A stretch of 64,000 nucleotides of DNA from Tabrizicola sp. (lineage in GTDB: Bacteria; Pseudomonadota; Alphaproteobacteria; Rhodobacterales; Rhodobacteraceae). The notes beneath the pieces were generated by a model. That model saw only the letters and a program-made list of their open reading frames with translations. It was not told where the DNA came from and did not search any database. The translations under genes were made by a program, and so were the position numbers. The stretch spans positions 124,001 through 188,000 of the forward strand of contig NZ_JAUXZE010000073.1 in the NCBI RefSeq assembly GCF_030694085.1, in the 5' to 3' direction. Of the stretch, positions 39,165 through 47,396 are shown one piece after another; the stretch's first letter is position 1; each line of letters starts with the position of its first letter.

Positions 39165-40214
39165 ATGAAATCCTTCCACCTCACCGTTTCGGTGCTGGCC
39201 TTCGCCGCCGCGATGCCCGCCGCTGCCCGCGACCAGATCCAGGTCACCGGCTCGTCCACCGTGCTGCCCTACGCCACCATCGTCGCCGAGGCCTTCGGCG
39301 AAAACTTCGACTTCCCGACCCCGGTCGTGGAAGGCGGTGGTTCGGGTGCAGGCCGCAAGAAGCTTTGCGAAGGCGTCGGTGAAAACACCGTCGACATCGC
39401 CAACTCGTCCAGCCGGATCTCGCAGTCGGATATCGACCTGTGCGCTGCGAACGGCGTGGCCGAAGTCATGGAAGTCCGCTTTGGCTATGACGGGATCGTC
39501 TTCGCTTCGGCCGTCGATGGCCCGGAATTCGCCCTGACCCCGGCAGACGTCTACAATGCCGTGGCTGAAACCGTGCTGAAGGATGGCGCTCTGGTCGCCA
39601 ACCCGAATGGCACCTGGTCTGCGGTCAACGCGGCTCTGCCTGACCAGAACATCCTGGTCCTCGTGCCGGGCACCAAGCACGGCACCCGCGAAGTGTTCGA
39701 CACCAAGGTGATCATCGCCGGTTGCAAGGAAACCGGCGCGCATGATCTGTTCGTGGCGGCTGCCGAAGGTGCGGATGACAAGGAAAAGGCCGCAAACGCG
39801 GACAAGGCCTGCATGGAACTGCGCACCGACGGAAAGTCGATCGACATCGACGGCGACTATACCGAGACGCTTGCCCGCCTGGATGCCGACAAGAACGCCG
39901 TGGGCGTGTTCGGTCTGTCGTTCTACCAGAACAACACCGACAAGCTGAAAGTTGCGACCATGTCGGGTATCGTTCCCTCGACCGAGAGCATCTCTTCGGG
40001 TGAATACCCGGTGTCGCGCCCGCTCTACTTCTACGTCAAGAAGGCGCATATCGGCGTGATCCCCGGCCTGAAGGAATACATCGAGTTCTTCGTGTCCGAC
40101 GACATGGCCGGCCCGGACGGCCCGCTGGCGGAATACGGCCTCGTGTCCGACCCCGAACTGGCCGCGACGCAAGAGATGGTCGCCTCGGAAACCCCGATGG
40201 CTCCGCTGCAGTGA
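39165..40214 (+). CDS. pstS: Phosphate ABC transporter substrate-binding protein
   Basis: A 349-residue periplasmic phosphate-binding protein. The signal peptide is MKSFHLTVSVLAFAAAMPAA, and the mature start RDQIQVTGSSTVLPYATIVA contains the TGSST phosphate-binding loop. VVEGGGSGAGRKKLCEGVGE, DIANSSSRISQSDIDLCAAN and VLVPGTKHGTREVFDTKVII continue the fold. The ATG at 39165 has TCAGGAG upstream; an ATG at 39138 in frame would put charged residues before the signal. It is first in a pstSCA operon under a Pho box, with an attenuator-like hairpin after it. This is the PstS type found in alphaproteobacteria and Pseudomonas. Confidence 0.93.
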   Translation: MKSFHLTVSVLAFAAAMPAAARDQIQVTGSSTVLPYATIVAEAFGENFDFPTPVVEGGGSGAGRKKLCEGVGENTVDIANSSSRISQSDIDLCAANGVAEVMEVRFGYDGIVFASAVDGPEFALTPADVYNAVAETVLKDGALVANPNGTWSAVNAALPDQNILVLVPGTKHGTREVFDTKVIIAGCKETGAHDLFVAAAEGADDKEKAANADKACMELRTDGKSIDIDGDYTETLARLDADKNAVGVFGLSFYQNNTDKLKVATMSGIVPSTESISSGEYPVSRPLYFYVKKAHIGVIPGLKEYIEFFVSDDMAGPDGPLAEYGLVSDPELAATQEMVASETPMAPLQ

Positions 40215-40223
40215 TCTGACAAC

Positions 40224-40247
40224 GGGCGGGATCTTCGGGTCCCGCCC
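40224..40247 (+). terminator. Attenuator-like hairpin between pstS and pstC
   Basis: GGGCGGGA and TCCCGCCC form a perfect 8-bp stem around TCTTCGGG, followed by CTCCCTTT. In the 58-bp gap of a high-affinity transport operon such a structure usually lets the binding protein be made in excess over the permeases. Confidence 0.65.
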
Positions 40248-40272
40248 CTCCCTTTCGAACCCGGAAGCCCGC

Positions 40273-41733
40273 ATGTCCGTCCTGATGATTCTTGCCGCCG
40301 TAGCTGTCCTTGCTATCGCCGCTTTCTTCCTGGCACGGCAGCGCTCGCTTGCCTCGACCCAGGGCAACCCCCGGCTTCTGCACTCGCTGCCCGGCTACTA
40401 CGGCTGGTACGGCGCGATCTCGGTCCTTGTCCCGGCCCTTGCGGCGCTGATCCTCTGGCTGATCGTGCAGCCGATGGTGATCGAGGCCCGCATCTCTGCT
40501 ACACTTCCCGCCGAGTTTGTCACCGACGCCACCAAGGCCCAGCTGACAATGGCCGACGTTCGCCGTGTCGCGGGCGGCCTTGATACGGCCATCGCCAGCG
40601 GCGCAATCAGCGAAACCGACGTCCAGGCCCTTGCAACCGGATCGACCGACATCCGCGCCCTTCTGGCCGGGTCCGGCGTGGCGCTGGCCTCCGAGGTGTC
40701 ACCCGCCGTCCTGATCGCCGCGCAGGATTACCGCACGCAGTCGCACTGGGGGGCCGCGGGCCGCACGGCGCTGATCCTGGTGCTGTCGGTCCTTGGCCTG
40801 TTCTGGGGCGTCAAGCGCGCAGAGCCCGACTTCCGCGCCCGCAACCAGGTCGAGCGTGTGATCCTCGCCCTTCTCATCGCCGCCTCGTCGATTGCGATCC
40901 TGACGACAGTGGGCATTGTCTGGTCAATGGTGTCGGAAACCTTCGACTTCTTCAGCAAATACCCGTTCCAGGACTTCTTCTTCAGCCTGAAATGGTCGCC
41001 GAACTTCCGCGGTGGATCCGACCTAGGGATCATCCCGCTGATCTGGGGCACGCTTTACATCACCCTGATTTCCATGCTGGTCGCGGTCCCGATCGGTCTC
41101 TTCGCTGCGATCTATCTGGCGGAATATGCCTCCAGGCCGGTGCGCAACTGGGTCAAACCGCTGATCGAAATCATCGCCGGTATCCCCACGGTCGTCTTCG
41201 GCATCTTCGCTCTTGTCACCGTAGGCCCTGCCCTCCGCGACTGGTTCGCCCAGCCGCTGGGCCTTGGCAACTCGGGATCCTCGGTCATGACCGCCGGTAT
41301 CGTCATCGGCATCCTGAACATTCCCTTCATCTCTTCGCTGTCGGACGACATCATCAACTCGGTCCCGCAATCGCTGCGAGACGGCAGCCTGGGCCTGGGG
41401 GCCACCAAGTCCGAGACGGTGCGCCAGGTGATCCTGCCCGCAGCACTGCCCGGCATCGTCGGTGCGATCCTGATGGCCGCCTCCCGCGCCATCGGCGAGA
41501 CGATGATCGTCGTGATGGGCGCAGGTGCCGCCGCCAAGCTGTCGCTCAATCCTTTCGAGGCGATGACAACGATGACCGTCAAGATCGTCGGCCAGCTGAC
41601 GGGCGACACCGACTTTGCCGCCCCGGAAACGCTTGTCGCCTTCGCGCTTGGCATGACGCTTTTCGTCATCACCCTTGGCCTGAACATCTTTGCCCTCTGG
41701 ATCGTGCGGAAATACCGGGAGCAGTACGAATGA
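40273..41733 (+). CDS. pstC: Phosphate ABC transporter permease PstC
   Basis: A 486-residue permease, longer than E. coli PstC (319) because of an N-terminal membrane segment and an alanine-rich, probably periplasmic insert before the conserved region. The permease core starts near residue 205 (VERVILALLIAASSIAILTT) and contains LIWGTLYITLISMLVAVPIG, AIYLAEYASRPVRNWVKPLI and the EAA-type loop LRDGSLGLGATKSETVRQVI, then PAALPGIVGAILMAASRAIG. Long PstC proteins of this type are usual in alphaproteobacteria. It overlaps pstA by four bases. Confidence 0.93.
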   Translation: MSVLMILAAVAVLAIAAFFLARQRSLASTQGNPRLLHSLPGYYGWYGAISVLVPALAALILWLIVQPMVIEARISATLPAEFVTDATKAQLTMADVRRVAGGLDTAIASGAISETDVQALATGSTDIRALLAGSGVALASEVSPAVLIAAQDYRTQSHWGAAGRTALILVLSVLGLFWGVKRAEPDFRARNQVERVILALLIAASSIAILTTVGIVWSMVSETFDFFSKYPFQDFFFSLKWSPNFRGGSDLGIIPLIWGTLYITLISMLVAVPIGLFAAIYLAEYASRPVRNWVKPLIEIIAGIPTVVFGIFALVTVGPALRDWFAQPLGLGNSGSSVMTAGIVIGILNIPFISSLSDDIINSVPQSLRDGSLGLGATKSETVRQVILPAALPGIVGAILMAASRAIGETMIVVMGAGAAAKLSLNPFEAMTTMTVKIVGQLTGDTDFAAPETLVAFALGMTLFVITLGLNIFALWIVRKYREQYE

Positions 41734-43082
41734 CCGACATCAGCGCCGCAGGGCCCGGCATCAGACGCCCGAAGCAGTCGATCCTGACGGCAAGCGACAA
41801 CATGAAGCGCCGCAATGCCGCCGAGGTCCGCTTCAAGGCCTATGGTCTTCTGGCGATCACCGTCTCGCTGACGATGCTGGCGATCATGCTCTTCACCATC
41901 TTCCGCGATGGCGTGTCGTCGTTTCATCAGGCAACGCTGAACTTCCCGGTCGAACTGACGGCAGAGACGCTTGACCCGAAGGGCAATCGCAGCCGAGAAG
42001 AAATGGTCAAGGTCACCACGGTCGGCTACCAGAAGGTCTTGTCCCAGGCGCTTCTCGCCGAACTTCAGGCCCGCGGCATTACGCAAGAAGGCGTCACAGA
42101 CAAGCAGATCGCCGACCTGATCTCGAAGGACGCGGCTGGCGCCCTGCGGGCCAGGATCCTTGCGAACCCGGATCTGGTCGGAACCACGATCGACGCAAAC
42201 ATCCTGGCCGCCGGTCGGGTTGACGGCTTCCTGAAAGGCCGGGTGACCTATGGGACGGCCGAGCGTGACAACCAGATCAGCCCCGACCAACTGCGGCTTG
42301 TCGAACAGTTGCGCGATGCGGGGATCGTCCAGTCCTCGTTCAACTGGACCTTCTTCACCAACCCCGACGCCTCCGACCAGCGTCCCGAAGCCGCGGGCCT
42401 GGGCGTCGCCCTCCTTGGCTCGGCCTACATGATGCTCATGGTCCTGGTGATGTGTGTGCCCGTCGGCGTCGCGGCCTCGATCTACCTGGAGGAATTCGCG
42501 CCGAAGAACCGCTGGACCGACGCGATCGAGGTCAACATCTCGAACCTTGCTGCCGTGCCCTCTATCGTCTTCGGTATCCTGGGCCTTGCGATCTTCATCA
42601 ACTTTGCCGGGATGCCGCAGTCTTCCTCGGTCGTGGGCGCCCTGGTCATCAGCCTGATGACGCTGCCCACCATCATCATCGCCACAAGGGCCTCGATCCG
42701 CGCCGTGCCGCCGTCGATCCGCGATGCGGCGCTTGGGGTCGGCGCATCGAAGATGCAGACCGTCTTCCACCACGTCCTGCCGCTTGCCATGCCGGGCATC
42801 CTGACCGGCACGATCCTTGGCCTTGCCAGCGCGCTGGGTGAAACCGCGCCGCTCCTTCTGATCGGCATGGTCGCCTTCGTCGACAACTATCCCTCGGCCC
42901 CGCCGGAGGGCTTCCTTGACCCCGCGACCGCCCTGCCCGTGCAGGTCTATTCCTGGGCCAGCCGCGCCGATCCGGCCTTCATCGAACGTTCGAACGGCGC
43001 GATCATCGTGCTTCTGGTGTTTCTCGTCGTGATGAACGTGGCAGCCATACTCCTCCGCCGCCGGTTCGAGCGGCGCTGGTAA
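41730..43082 (+). CDS. pstA: Phosphate ABC transporter permease PstA
   Basis: A 450-residue permease, with a cytoplasmic N-terminus (MTDISAAGPGIRRPKQSILT), one helix (YGLLAITVSLTMLAIMLFTI) and a periplasmic insert to about residue 215. The core follows: SAYMMLMVLVMCVPVGVAAS, IYLEEFAPKNRWTDAIEVNI, the EAA loop IRDAALGVGASKMQTVFHHV, and LPLAMPGILTGTILGLASAL. It starts inside the pstC stop (ATGA). The expected next genes, pstB and phoU, do not follow: six bases after the pstA stop an opposing LuxR-type gene ends. Confidence 0.93.
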   Translation: MTDISAAGPGIRRPKQSILTASDNMKRRNAAEVRFKAYGLLAITVSLTMLAIMLFTIFRDGVSSFHQATLNFPVELTAETLDPKGNRSREEMVKVTTVGYQKVLSQALLAELQARGITQEGVTDKQIADLISKDAAGALRARILANPDLVGTTIDANILAAGRVDGFLKGRVTYGTAERDNQISPDQLRLVEQLRDAGIVQSSFNWTFFTNPDASDQRPEAAGLGVALLGSAYMMLMVLVMCVPVGVAASIYLEEFAPKNRWTDAIEVNISNLAAVPSIVFGILGLAIFINFAGMPQSSSVVGALVISLMTLPTIIIATRASIRAVPPSIRDAALGVGASKMQTVFHHVLPLAMPGILTGTILGLASALGETAPLLLIGMVAFVDNYPSAPPEGFLDPATALPVQVYSWASRADPAFIERSNGAIIVLLVFLVVMNVAAILLRRRFERRW

Positions 43083-43088
43083 AGCCGC

Positions 43089-43871
43089 TTACAGCAAAGG
43101 CAGCATCAGCGCGAAAAGCTCGGCCTGGGACGAGATTCGGCAGCGCGCGTAAAGCTGCTTGCGGAAGACCTTCACCGTCTGCGGCGACAGCCCCAGGTGC
43201 AGCCCAATGGACAGCGTCGAATGACCTTTCAGGATCAAAAGCGCAACCTGAGCCTGCCGGGGTGACAAACCGATCCCCAAGGTCCGCTCTGCCGCTGCCG
43301 CAAGCTTAGCCGGCGTATCCTCGATCGGCTGCGCGGCCAGCTTCGGCACCGGCCAGTGCGCCCGCGCCAGTTCGGCGACGACGGGGGCTATCCGGCGACA
43401 GGCTGCCAACTCGTTGGCAGAGAAGACTTTGCCCGACTGACCATCCCGACCCAGGAACAGGTTCAGCGACAGCCCCGCGCCCAGCCAGACCGTGAAGGCC
43501 AGCTCGTCGATGATGGTCGTCTGCCCGAAATACTCGACATAGAACCGGCTCCGCTGGAACGCATCCGGGGCGATGTCCCGCAGCCGGTAAAGCCCCTCCT
43601 CGGAACGCTGAAGGTGCAAGCCGTAGAACGGGCTCAGCCGAAACGCGCCCGCCATGTAGGTGCTTTGCAGCCGCGCAAAGACCCGCACGTCCCCGGCCCG
43701 CCGGAACAGCTCCAGCGCCGGCCCGCCATCGCTGTAGGCCAGCACCAGCATGTTGTCGGGCCGCGCCAGGGCGTGAAACATCTGCCACAGCGCCTCTTCG
43801 AACCCCGGCCGACCGAGGGTCGCTATGACCTTTGCCAATAGCGGCTCGACGCCTTGTGCCGGGTCCCTCAT
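43089..43871 (-). CDS. LuxR-family transcriptional regulator
   Basis: A 260-residue regulator with a C-terminal GerE/LuxR helix-turn-helix (about residues 200-255: IGLSPRQAQVALLILKGHST, LSIGLHLGLSPQTVKVFRKQ, LYARCRISSQAEL). The N-terminal 190 residues form a ligand or sensing domain I do not recognise by name (LQSTYMAGAFRLSPFYGLHL; SRFYVEYFGQTTIIDELAFT). It is divergent from a five-gene catabolic-looking cluster, and the 123-bp space between them carries a perfect 16-bp palindrome. It is therefore the likely regulator of that cluster. Its end is six bases from the end of pstA. Confidence 0.85.
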   Translation of the reverse strand: MRDPAQGVEPLLAKVIATLGRPGFEEALWQMFHALARPDNMLVLAYSDGGPALELFRRAGDVRVFARLQSTYMAGAFRLSPFYGLHLQRSEEGLYRLRDIAPDAFQRSRFYVEYFGQTTIIDELAFTVWLGAGLSLNLFLGRDGQSGKVFSANELAACRRIAPVVAELARAHWPVPKLAAQPIEDTPAKLAAAAERTLGIGLSPRQAQVALLILKGHSTLSIGLHLGLSPQTVKVFRKQLYARCRISSQAELFALMLPLL

Positions 43872-43883
43872 GCATACCTCGCT

Positions 43884-43899
43884 GGGGGTATATACCCCC
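43884..43899. promoter_or_regulatory. GGGGGTATATACCCCC palindromic operator candidate
   Basis: A perfect 16-bp palindrome, 13 bases upstream of the LuxR-type gene's start codon and about 96 bases before the nitrilase ATG. Its position in a divergent regulator/cluster gap makes it a strong candidate binding site for the regulator. Confidence 0.65.
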
Positions 43900-43944
43900 C
43901 CAGGGCAATTAAACTAGCACTGTCCCGAAGTCCAAGGGGTATGG

Positions 43945-43967
43945 CCTAAGCACCGGGCCCGCTTAGG
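43945..43967. repeat. CCTAAGC-N9-GCTTAGG inverted repeat in the nitrilase leader
   Basis: Perfect 7-bp arms around ACCGGGCCC, 28 bases before the nitrilase ATG. It could be a second operator half or an mRNA hairpin ahead of the AAGGAG ribosome site. Confidence 0.4.
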
Positions 43968-43994
43968 ATTGCCGAACTGAAGAAGGAGCACCCG

Positions 43995-44750
43995 ATGCGT
44001 TTGGCACTCTGGCAGGGCACATCGCCCGCCTCCGACCTCAACACGGCCTGCGACCAGGCCGAAGCTGCCCTGGCCGCCGCCGCCGCGATGAGGGCCACTG
44101 CCCTCGTCCTGCCCGAGGTCTGGCTGCCCGGCTACAACCAGCCCGACATCGCCGCCCGCGCGCTGCCCCTGGACAGCGCCCCCCTCCACCGCCTCGCCGC
44201 CGCCTCCAGACAGCACCGCACCGCGCTTGTCATCGGCTATGCCGAGCGCGACGGCGACCGCCTCTACAACTCTGCCGCCTGCTTCGGCGCAGACGGGACA
44301 CTCCTTTGCAACTACCGCAAGGTCCAGCTCTACGGTCCCCACGAAGCCGCGCTCTACACGCCCGGCGACACCCTTCCCACCTTCCGCCTTGGCGAAGCAA
44401 CCGCCGCAATCCTGATTTGTTACGACGTCGAGTTCGCTCCCCACGTGAAGTCCCTCGCCACCCGCGGCGCGTCGGTCATCCTCGCCCCAACGGCGAACAT
44501 GGCCCCCTTCACCCATGTCCCCCGCGCCACCGTCCCTGCGATGGCCGCGAACCACGGGGTGACCATCGCCTACGCCAACTATTGCGGCACCGAGGGCGAC
44601 CTGACCTATATCGGCAACTCCGTCATCGCGGGCCCCCACGGCGAAATCCTCGCCCAGGCCGGAGAGACACCCACCCTCCTCGTCACCGACCTGCCCCCCC
44701 GCGACCCGGCGCGCCTGTCCACCCAAGCCGCCGACTTCCGGGCCCTCTGA
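43995..44750 (+). CDS. Carbon-nitrogen hydrolase (nitrilase/amidase superfamily)
   Basis: A 251-residue enzyme with the Glu-Lys-Cys triad of the nitrilase superfamily: Glu in LVLPEVWLPGYN near residue 41, Lys in NYRKVQLYGPHEA near 110, and Cys in ILICYDVEFAPHV near 141. Members cleave amides, carbamoyl groups or nitriles. Its short form suits an amidase or carbamoylase rather than a true nitrilase. AAGGAG precedes the ATG. First gene of a plus-strand run: its TGA overlaps the next ATG by one base. In context it probably removes ammonia from a nitrogenous intermediate; the substrate is unknown. Confidence 0.87.
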   Translation: MRLALWQGTSPASDLNTACDQAEAALAAAAAMRATALVLPEVWLPGYNQPDIAARALPLDSAPLHRLAAASRQHRTALVIGYAERDGDRLYNSAACFGADGTLLCNYRKVQLYGPHEAALYTPGDTLPTFRLGEATAAILICYDVEFAPHVKSLATRGASVILAPTANMAPFTHVPRATVPAMAANHGVTIAYANYCGTEGDLTYIGNSVIAGPHGEILAQAGETPTLLVTDLPPRDPARLSTQAADFRAL

Positions 44751-46828
44751 TGCGCGATCCCCGCCACGACATCCTCTTCACGCCGCTTCAGATCGGGCCG
44801 AAGATCGCCAAGAACCGCTTCTACCAGGTCCCCCACTGCAACGGCGGCGGCTACCGCGACCCCTCCGCCGTGGTCGAGATGCGCCGCACCAAGGCCGAGG
44901 GCGGCTGGGGCGTGATCTTCACCGAGCAGACCGAAATCCACCCGACCTCGGAAATCACCCCCTTCATCGAGCAGCACCTCTGGGACGACCGCGACATCCC
45001 CGCCCTCGCGCGCATGGCCGAGGCGATGAAGTCACACGGCGCGCTTGCCGGCATCCAGCTGGCCTACTCCGGCATCAACGGCCCGAACCTCTACAGCCGC
45101 GAGGTCCCCCTGGCTGTCACTGGTGGCCCGATCCTGACCTTCACCTCCGACCCCGTCCAGGCGCGCACTATGGACAAGGAGGATATTCGAAACCTCCGCC
45201 GCTGGTTCCGCAACGCCTTCCGCAGGTCGCAGCAGGCCGGCTTCGACCTGATCTGCCTCTACGGCGCACATGGCTTCGGCATCCTGCAGCATTTCCTCTC
45301 CCGCGCCACCAACCACCGGACCGACGACTACGGCGGCACCCTCACAAATCGGGCGAGGTTTCTGCGCGAGATCGTTGAAGATGCTCGGGAAACGACAAAG
45401 GGCGAACTCGCTGTCACCCTGCGGATGTCGCTGCACGAAGCCGGGGCCTACGGCTTTTCCAATGCCGAGTTGCGCGACTTCATCGCCATGCATAGTGACC
45501 TCCCCGACCTCTGGGACCTCGCCAACGGCACTTGGGAAGACTGCTCGGGCACCTCGCGCTTCAGGGACGAGGGCGCGCAGGAAGACCTAGTGAAAGGCAT
45601 CAAGGACCTGACCCCGAAGCCGATTGTCGGGGTCGGCCGCTTCACGTCGCCCGATGCGATGGTCCGCCAGATCAAGGCCGGTATCCTCGACTTCATCGGG
45701 GCCGCAAGGCCCAGCATCGCCGACCCTTTCCTGCCGCTCAAGGTCCAGGAAGGTCGCTCCGAAGACATCCGCGAATGCATCGGCTGCAACATCTGCGTCA
45801 GCGGCGACATGACCCAAGGCATCAGCCGCTGCACCCAGAACACTGCCTTCATGGAGGAATGGCGCAAAGGCTGGCACCCCGACCGCGCCCGGCCCAAGGG
45901 CGCATCGGAAAGCGTCCTTATCGTCGGCGCAGGCCCCACCGGGCTCGAAGCCGCCCTGCAGGCCGCCAAACGCGGCTACAAGGTCACGCTGGCCGAAGCG
46001 ACAACCACGCTCGGCGGCCGCGTGGCGAAGGAACGCCAACTCCCCGGCCTCTCCGCCTGGGGCCGCGTTGCCGACTATCGCAGCGGCCAACTGGCTCCGA
46101 TGCCGAACGTCGAGATCTACCGCGACAGCCCGCTCTCTCCCCAGGACATCCTCGCAATGGGTGCCGATCACGTCGCCATTGCGACCGGCGCCACCTGGCG
46201 CAGCGATGCTGTCGCCCGCCTCCACCTCCACCCGATCCCGACCGACCCCGCGATGCCGATCCATACCCCCGACGACCTGATGGCGGGCCGCATCCCCGAA
46301 GGCCAGACCGTCGCGCTTTATGACGACGACCACTTCTACATGGGCTCGGTCCTGTCCGAACTTCTTGTTGCAAGGGGCAACAAGGTCCACTTCATCACCC
46401 CCGCAGTGAAAGTGGCGGAATGGACCGACAATACGCTGGAACAGGGTGCGATCATGCGCCGCCTGCTGGAGATCGGCGTCGAAATTCACCTGAGCAAGGC
46501 CCCGGAAACCATTGGTGGAAATGAGATTACCCTTGCCTGTACCTGGACCGGCCGCCAGACGGCTCAGCCCTGCGAGGCGCTTGTCTACGTCACCTCCCGC
46601 AGCCCGAACGACCGGCTCTTCCACCAGACGAAGGCCCTCGACTGGCAGGACACTGGCCTCAAATCCCTGAAACTCATCGGCGATGCCGCCGCCCCCGGCC
46701 CCATCGCCTGGGCCACCTATGCCGGTCGCAACTGGGCCGAAAGCCTTGATCAGCCCGACCCCGGCGACGCCCTGACCTTCCGCCGCGAGATCACCGCACT
46801 CGATCCGGGCGAAACGCTCCTGCCATGA
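44750..46828 (+). CDS. Trimethylamine-dehydrogenase-like FMN/4Fe-4S/FAD oxidoreductase
   Basis: A 692-residue protein built like trimethylamine dehydrogenase, dimethylamine dehydrogenase and 2,4-dienoyl-CoA reductase. The N-terminal old-yellow-enzyme barrel (residues 1-340) has FTPLQIGPKIAKNRFYQVPH, CLYGAHGFGILQHFLSRATN and HRTDDYGGTLTNRARFLREI. The iron-sulfur cysteines Cys343, Cys346, Cys349 and Cys361 keep exact C-x2-C-x2-C-x11-C spacing. The C-terminal nucleotide-binding part begins SVLIVGAGPTGLEAALQAAK. The barrel residues YGAHGFG fit the TMADH/DMADH side. It would oxidatively demethylate or dehydrogenate an N-methylated amine; which one is unknown. It starts at the nitrilase stop. Confidence 0.87.
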   Translation: MRDPRHDILFTPLQIGPKIAKNRFYQVPHCNGGGYRDPSAVVEMRRTKAEGGWGVIFTEQTEIHPTSEITPFIEQHLWDDRDIPALARMAEAMKSHGALAGIQLAYSGINGPNLYSREVPLAVTGGPILTFTSDPVQARTMDKEDIRNLRRWFRNAFRRSQQAGFDLICLYGAHGFGILQHFLSRATNHRTDDYGGTLTNRARFLREIVEDARETTKGELAVTLRMSLHEAGAYGFSNAELRDFIAMHSDLPDLWDLANGTWEDCSGTSRFRDEGAQEDLVKGIKDLTPKPIVGVGRFTSPDAMVRQIKAGILDFIGAARPSIADPFLPLKVQEGRSEDIRECIGCNICVSGDMTQGISRCTQNTAFMEEWRKGWHPDRARPKGASESVLIVGAGPTGLEAALQAAKRGYKVTLAEATTTLGGRVAKERQLPGLSAWGRVADYRSGQLAPMPNVEIYRDSPLSPQDILAMGADHVAIATGATWRSDAVARLHLHPIPTDPAMPIHTPDDLMAGRIPEGQTVALYDDDHFYMGSVLSELLVARGNKVHFITPAVKVAEWTDNTLEQGAIMRRLLEIGVEIHLSKAPETIGGNEITLACTWTGRQTAQPCEALVYVTSRSPNDRLFHQTKALDWQDTGLKSLKLIGDAAAPGPIAWATYAGRNWAESLDQPDPGDALTFRREITALDPGETLLP

Positions 46829-46882
46829 CCTCCCCATGCAAATTCACCTGTTCGCAAATATCCCCGCCGGAGGCACCTCCGA

Positions 46883-46939
46883 GCGTTTCTGCGTCCTTCA
46901 CGCAGAAACGCGAGACAAAAGGCTCGCGCCGCAAGGCGC
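46883..46939. repeat. Two consecutive hairpins in the gap before the RidA gene
   Basis: GCGTTTCTGCG and CGCAGAAACGC pair perfectly over 11 bp around TCCTTCA (46883-46911). Then GCGCC-GCAA-GGCGC forms a 5-bp stem with a GNRA tetraloop (46926-46939). They interrupt an otherwise tightly packed operon, and the layout echoes the twin hairpins at 14649-14697. Confidence 0.55.
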
Positions 46940-46973
46940 TCATTTCGATAACCGCCCTCACCCAGGACCCGAC

Positions 46974-47396
46974 ATGACCCACTTCCGCCACCGCAAGTTC
47001 AACACCCGCGACACCTACCCCGAACAGAAGCTCGACAACGACCTGGCCCAGGCGGTCGTCGCAAGGGGCAGTATCGTCTTCCTGCGCGGCCAGTGCCCGC
47101 AGGACCTCGACACCGCGAAAGACATCGGCAGCCACGACCCGGTCGAACAGACCCACAAGGTGATGCAGAACATCCGGCAGCTCTTGGAGGAGGTTGGCGG
47201 CAACATGAGCCACCTCTGCAAGGTCGTGGTCTACCTGACCGACGTCCGCCACCGGGAAGCTGTCTACCGCACGATGGGCGAATACATCAAAGACGTGCAC
47301 CCGGTCTCGACCGGGGTGGTCGTCACCGCGTTGGCCCGGCCCTCCTGGCTGGTCGAGATCGACGGAACCGCCGTGATCCCGGATGCCGAAGCATGA
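46974..47396 (+). CDS. RidA family protein (second copy, cluster-associated)
   Basis: A 140-residue RidA-fold protein: MTHFRHRKFNTRDTYPEQKL, then GSIVFLRGQCPQDLDTAKDI, THKVMQNIRQLLEEVGGNMS, HLCKVVVYLTDVRHREAVYR, and STGVVVTALARPSWLVEIDG. The C-terminal region keeps the arginine before PSWLVEIDG that corresponds to the catalytic Arg of RidA. This makes it a better candidate for enamine/imine hydrolysis than the copy at 25.4 kb, and such proteins recur in nitrogen-compound degradation operons. Its stop overlaps the next start (ATGA). It is preceded by the hairpin region. Confidence 0.86.
   Translation: MTHFRHRKFNTRDTYPEQKLDNDLAQAVVARGSIVFLRGQCPQDLDTAKDIGSHDPVEQTHKVMQNIRQLLEEVGGNMSHLCKVVVYLTDVRHREAVYRTMGEYIKDVHPVSTGVVVTALARPSWLVEIDGTAVIPDAEA

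Noticed and set aside
46829..46973. Long upstream extension of the cluster RidA gene (in frame from 46836)
   Set aside because: The extra 46 codons cover the hairpins and do not resemble RidA; the family N-terminus begins at 46974.
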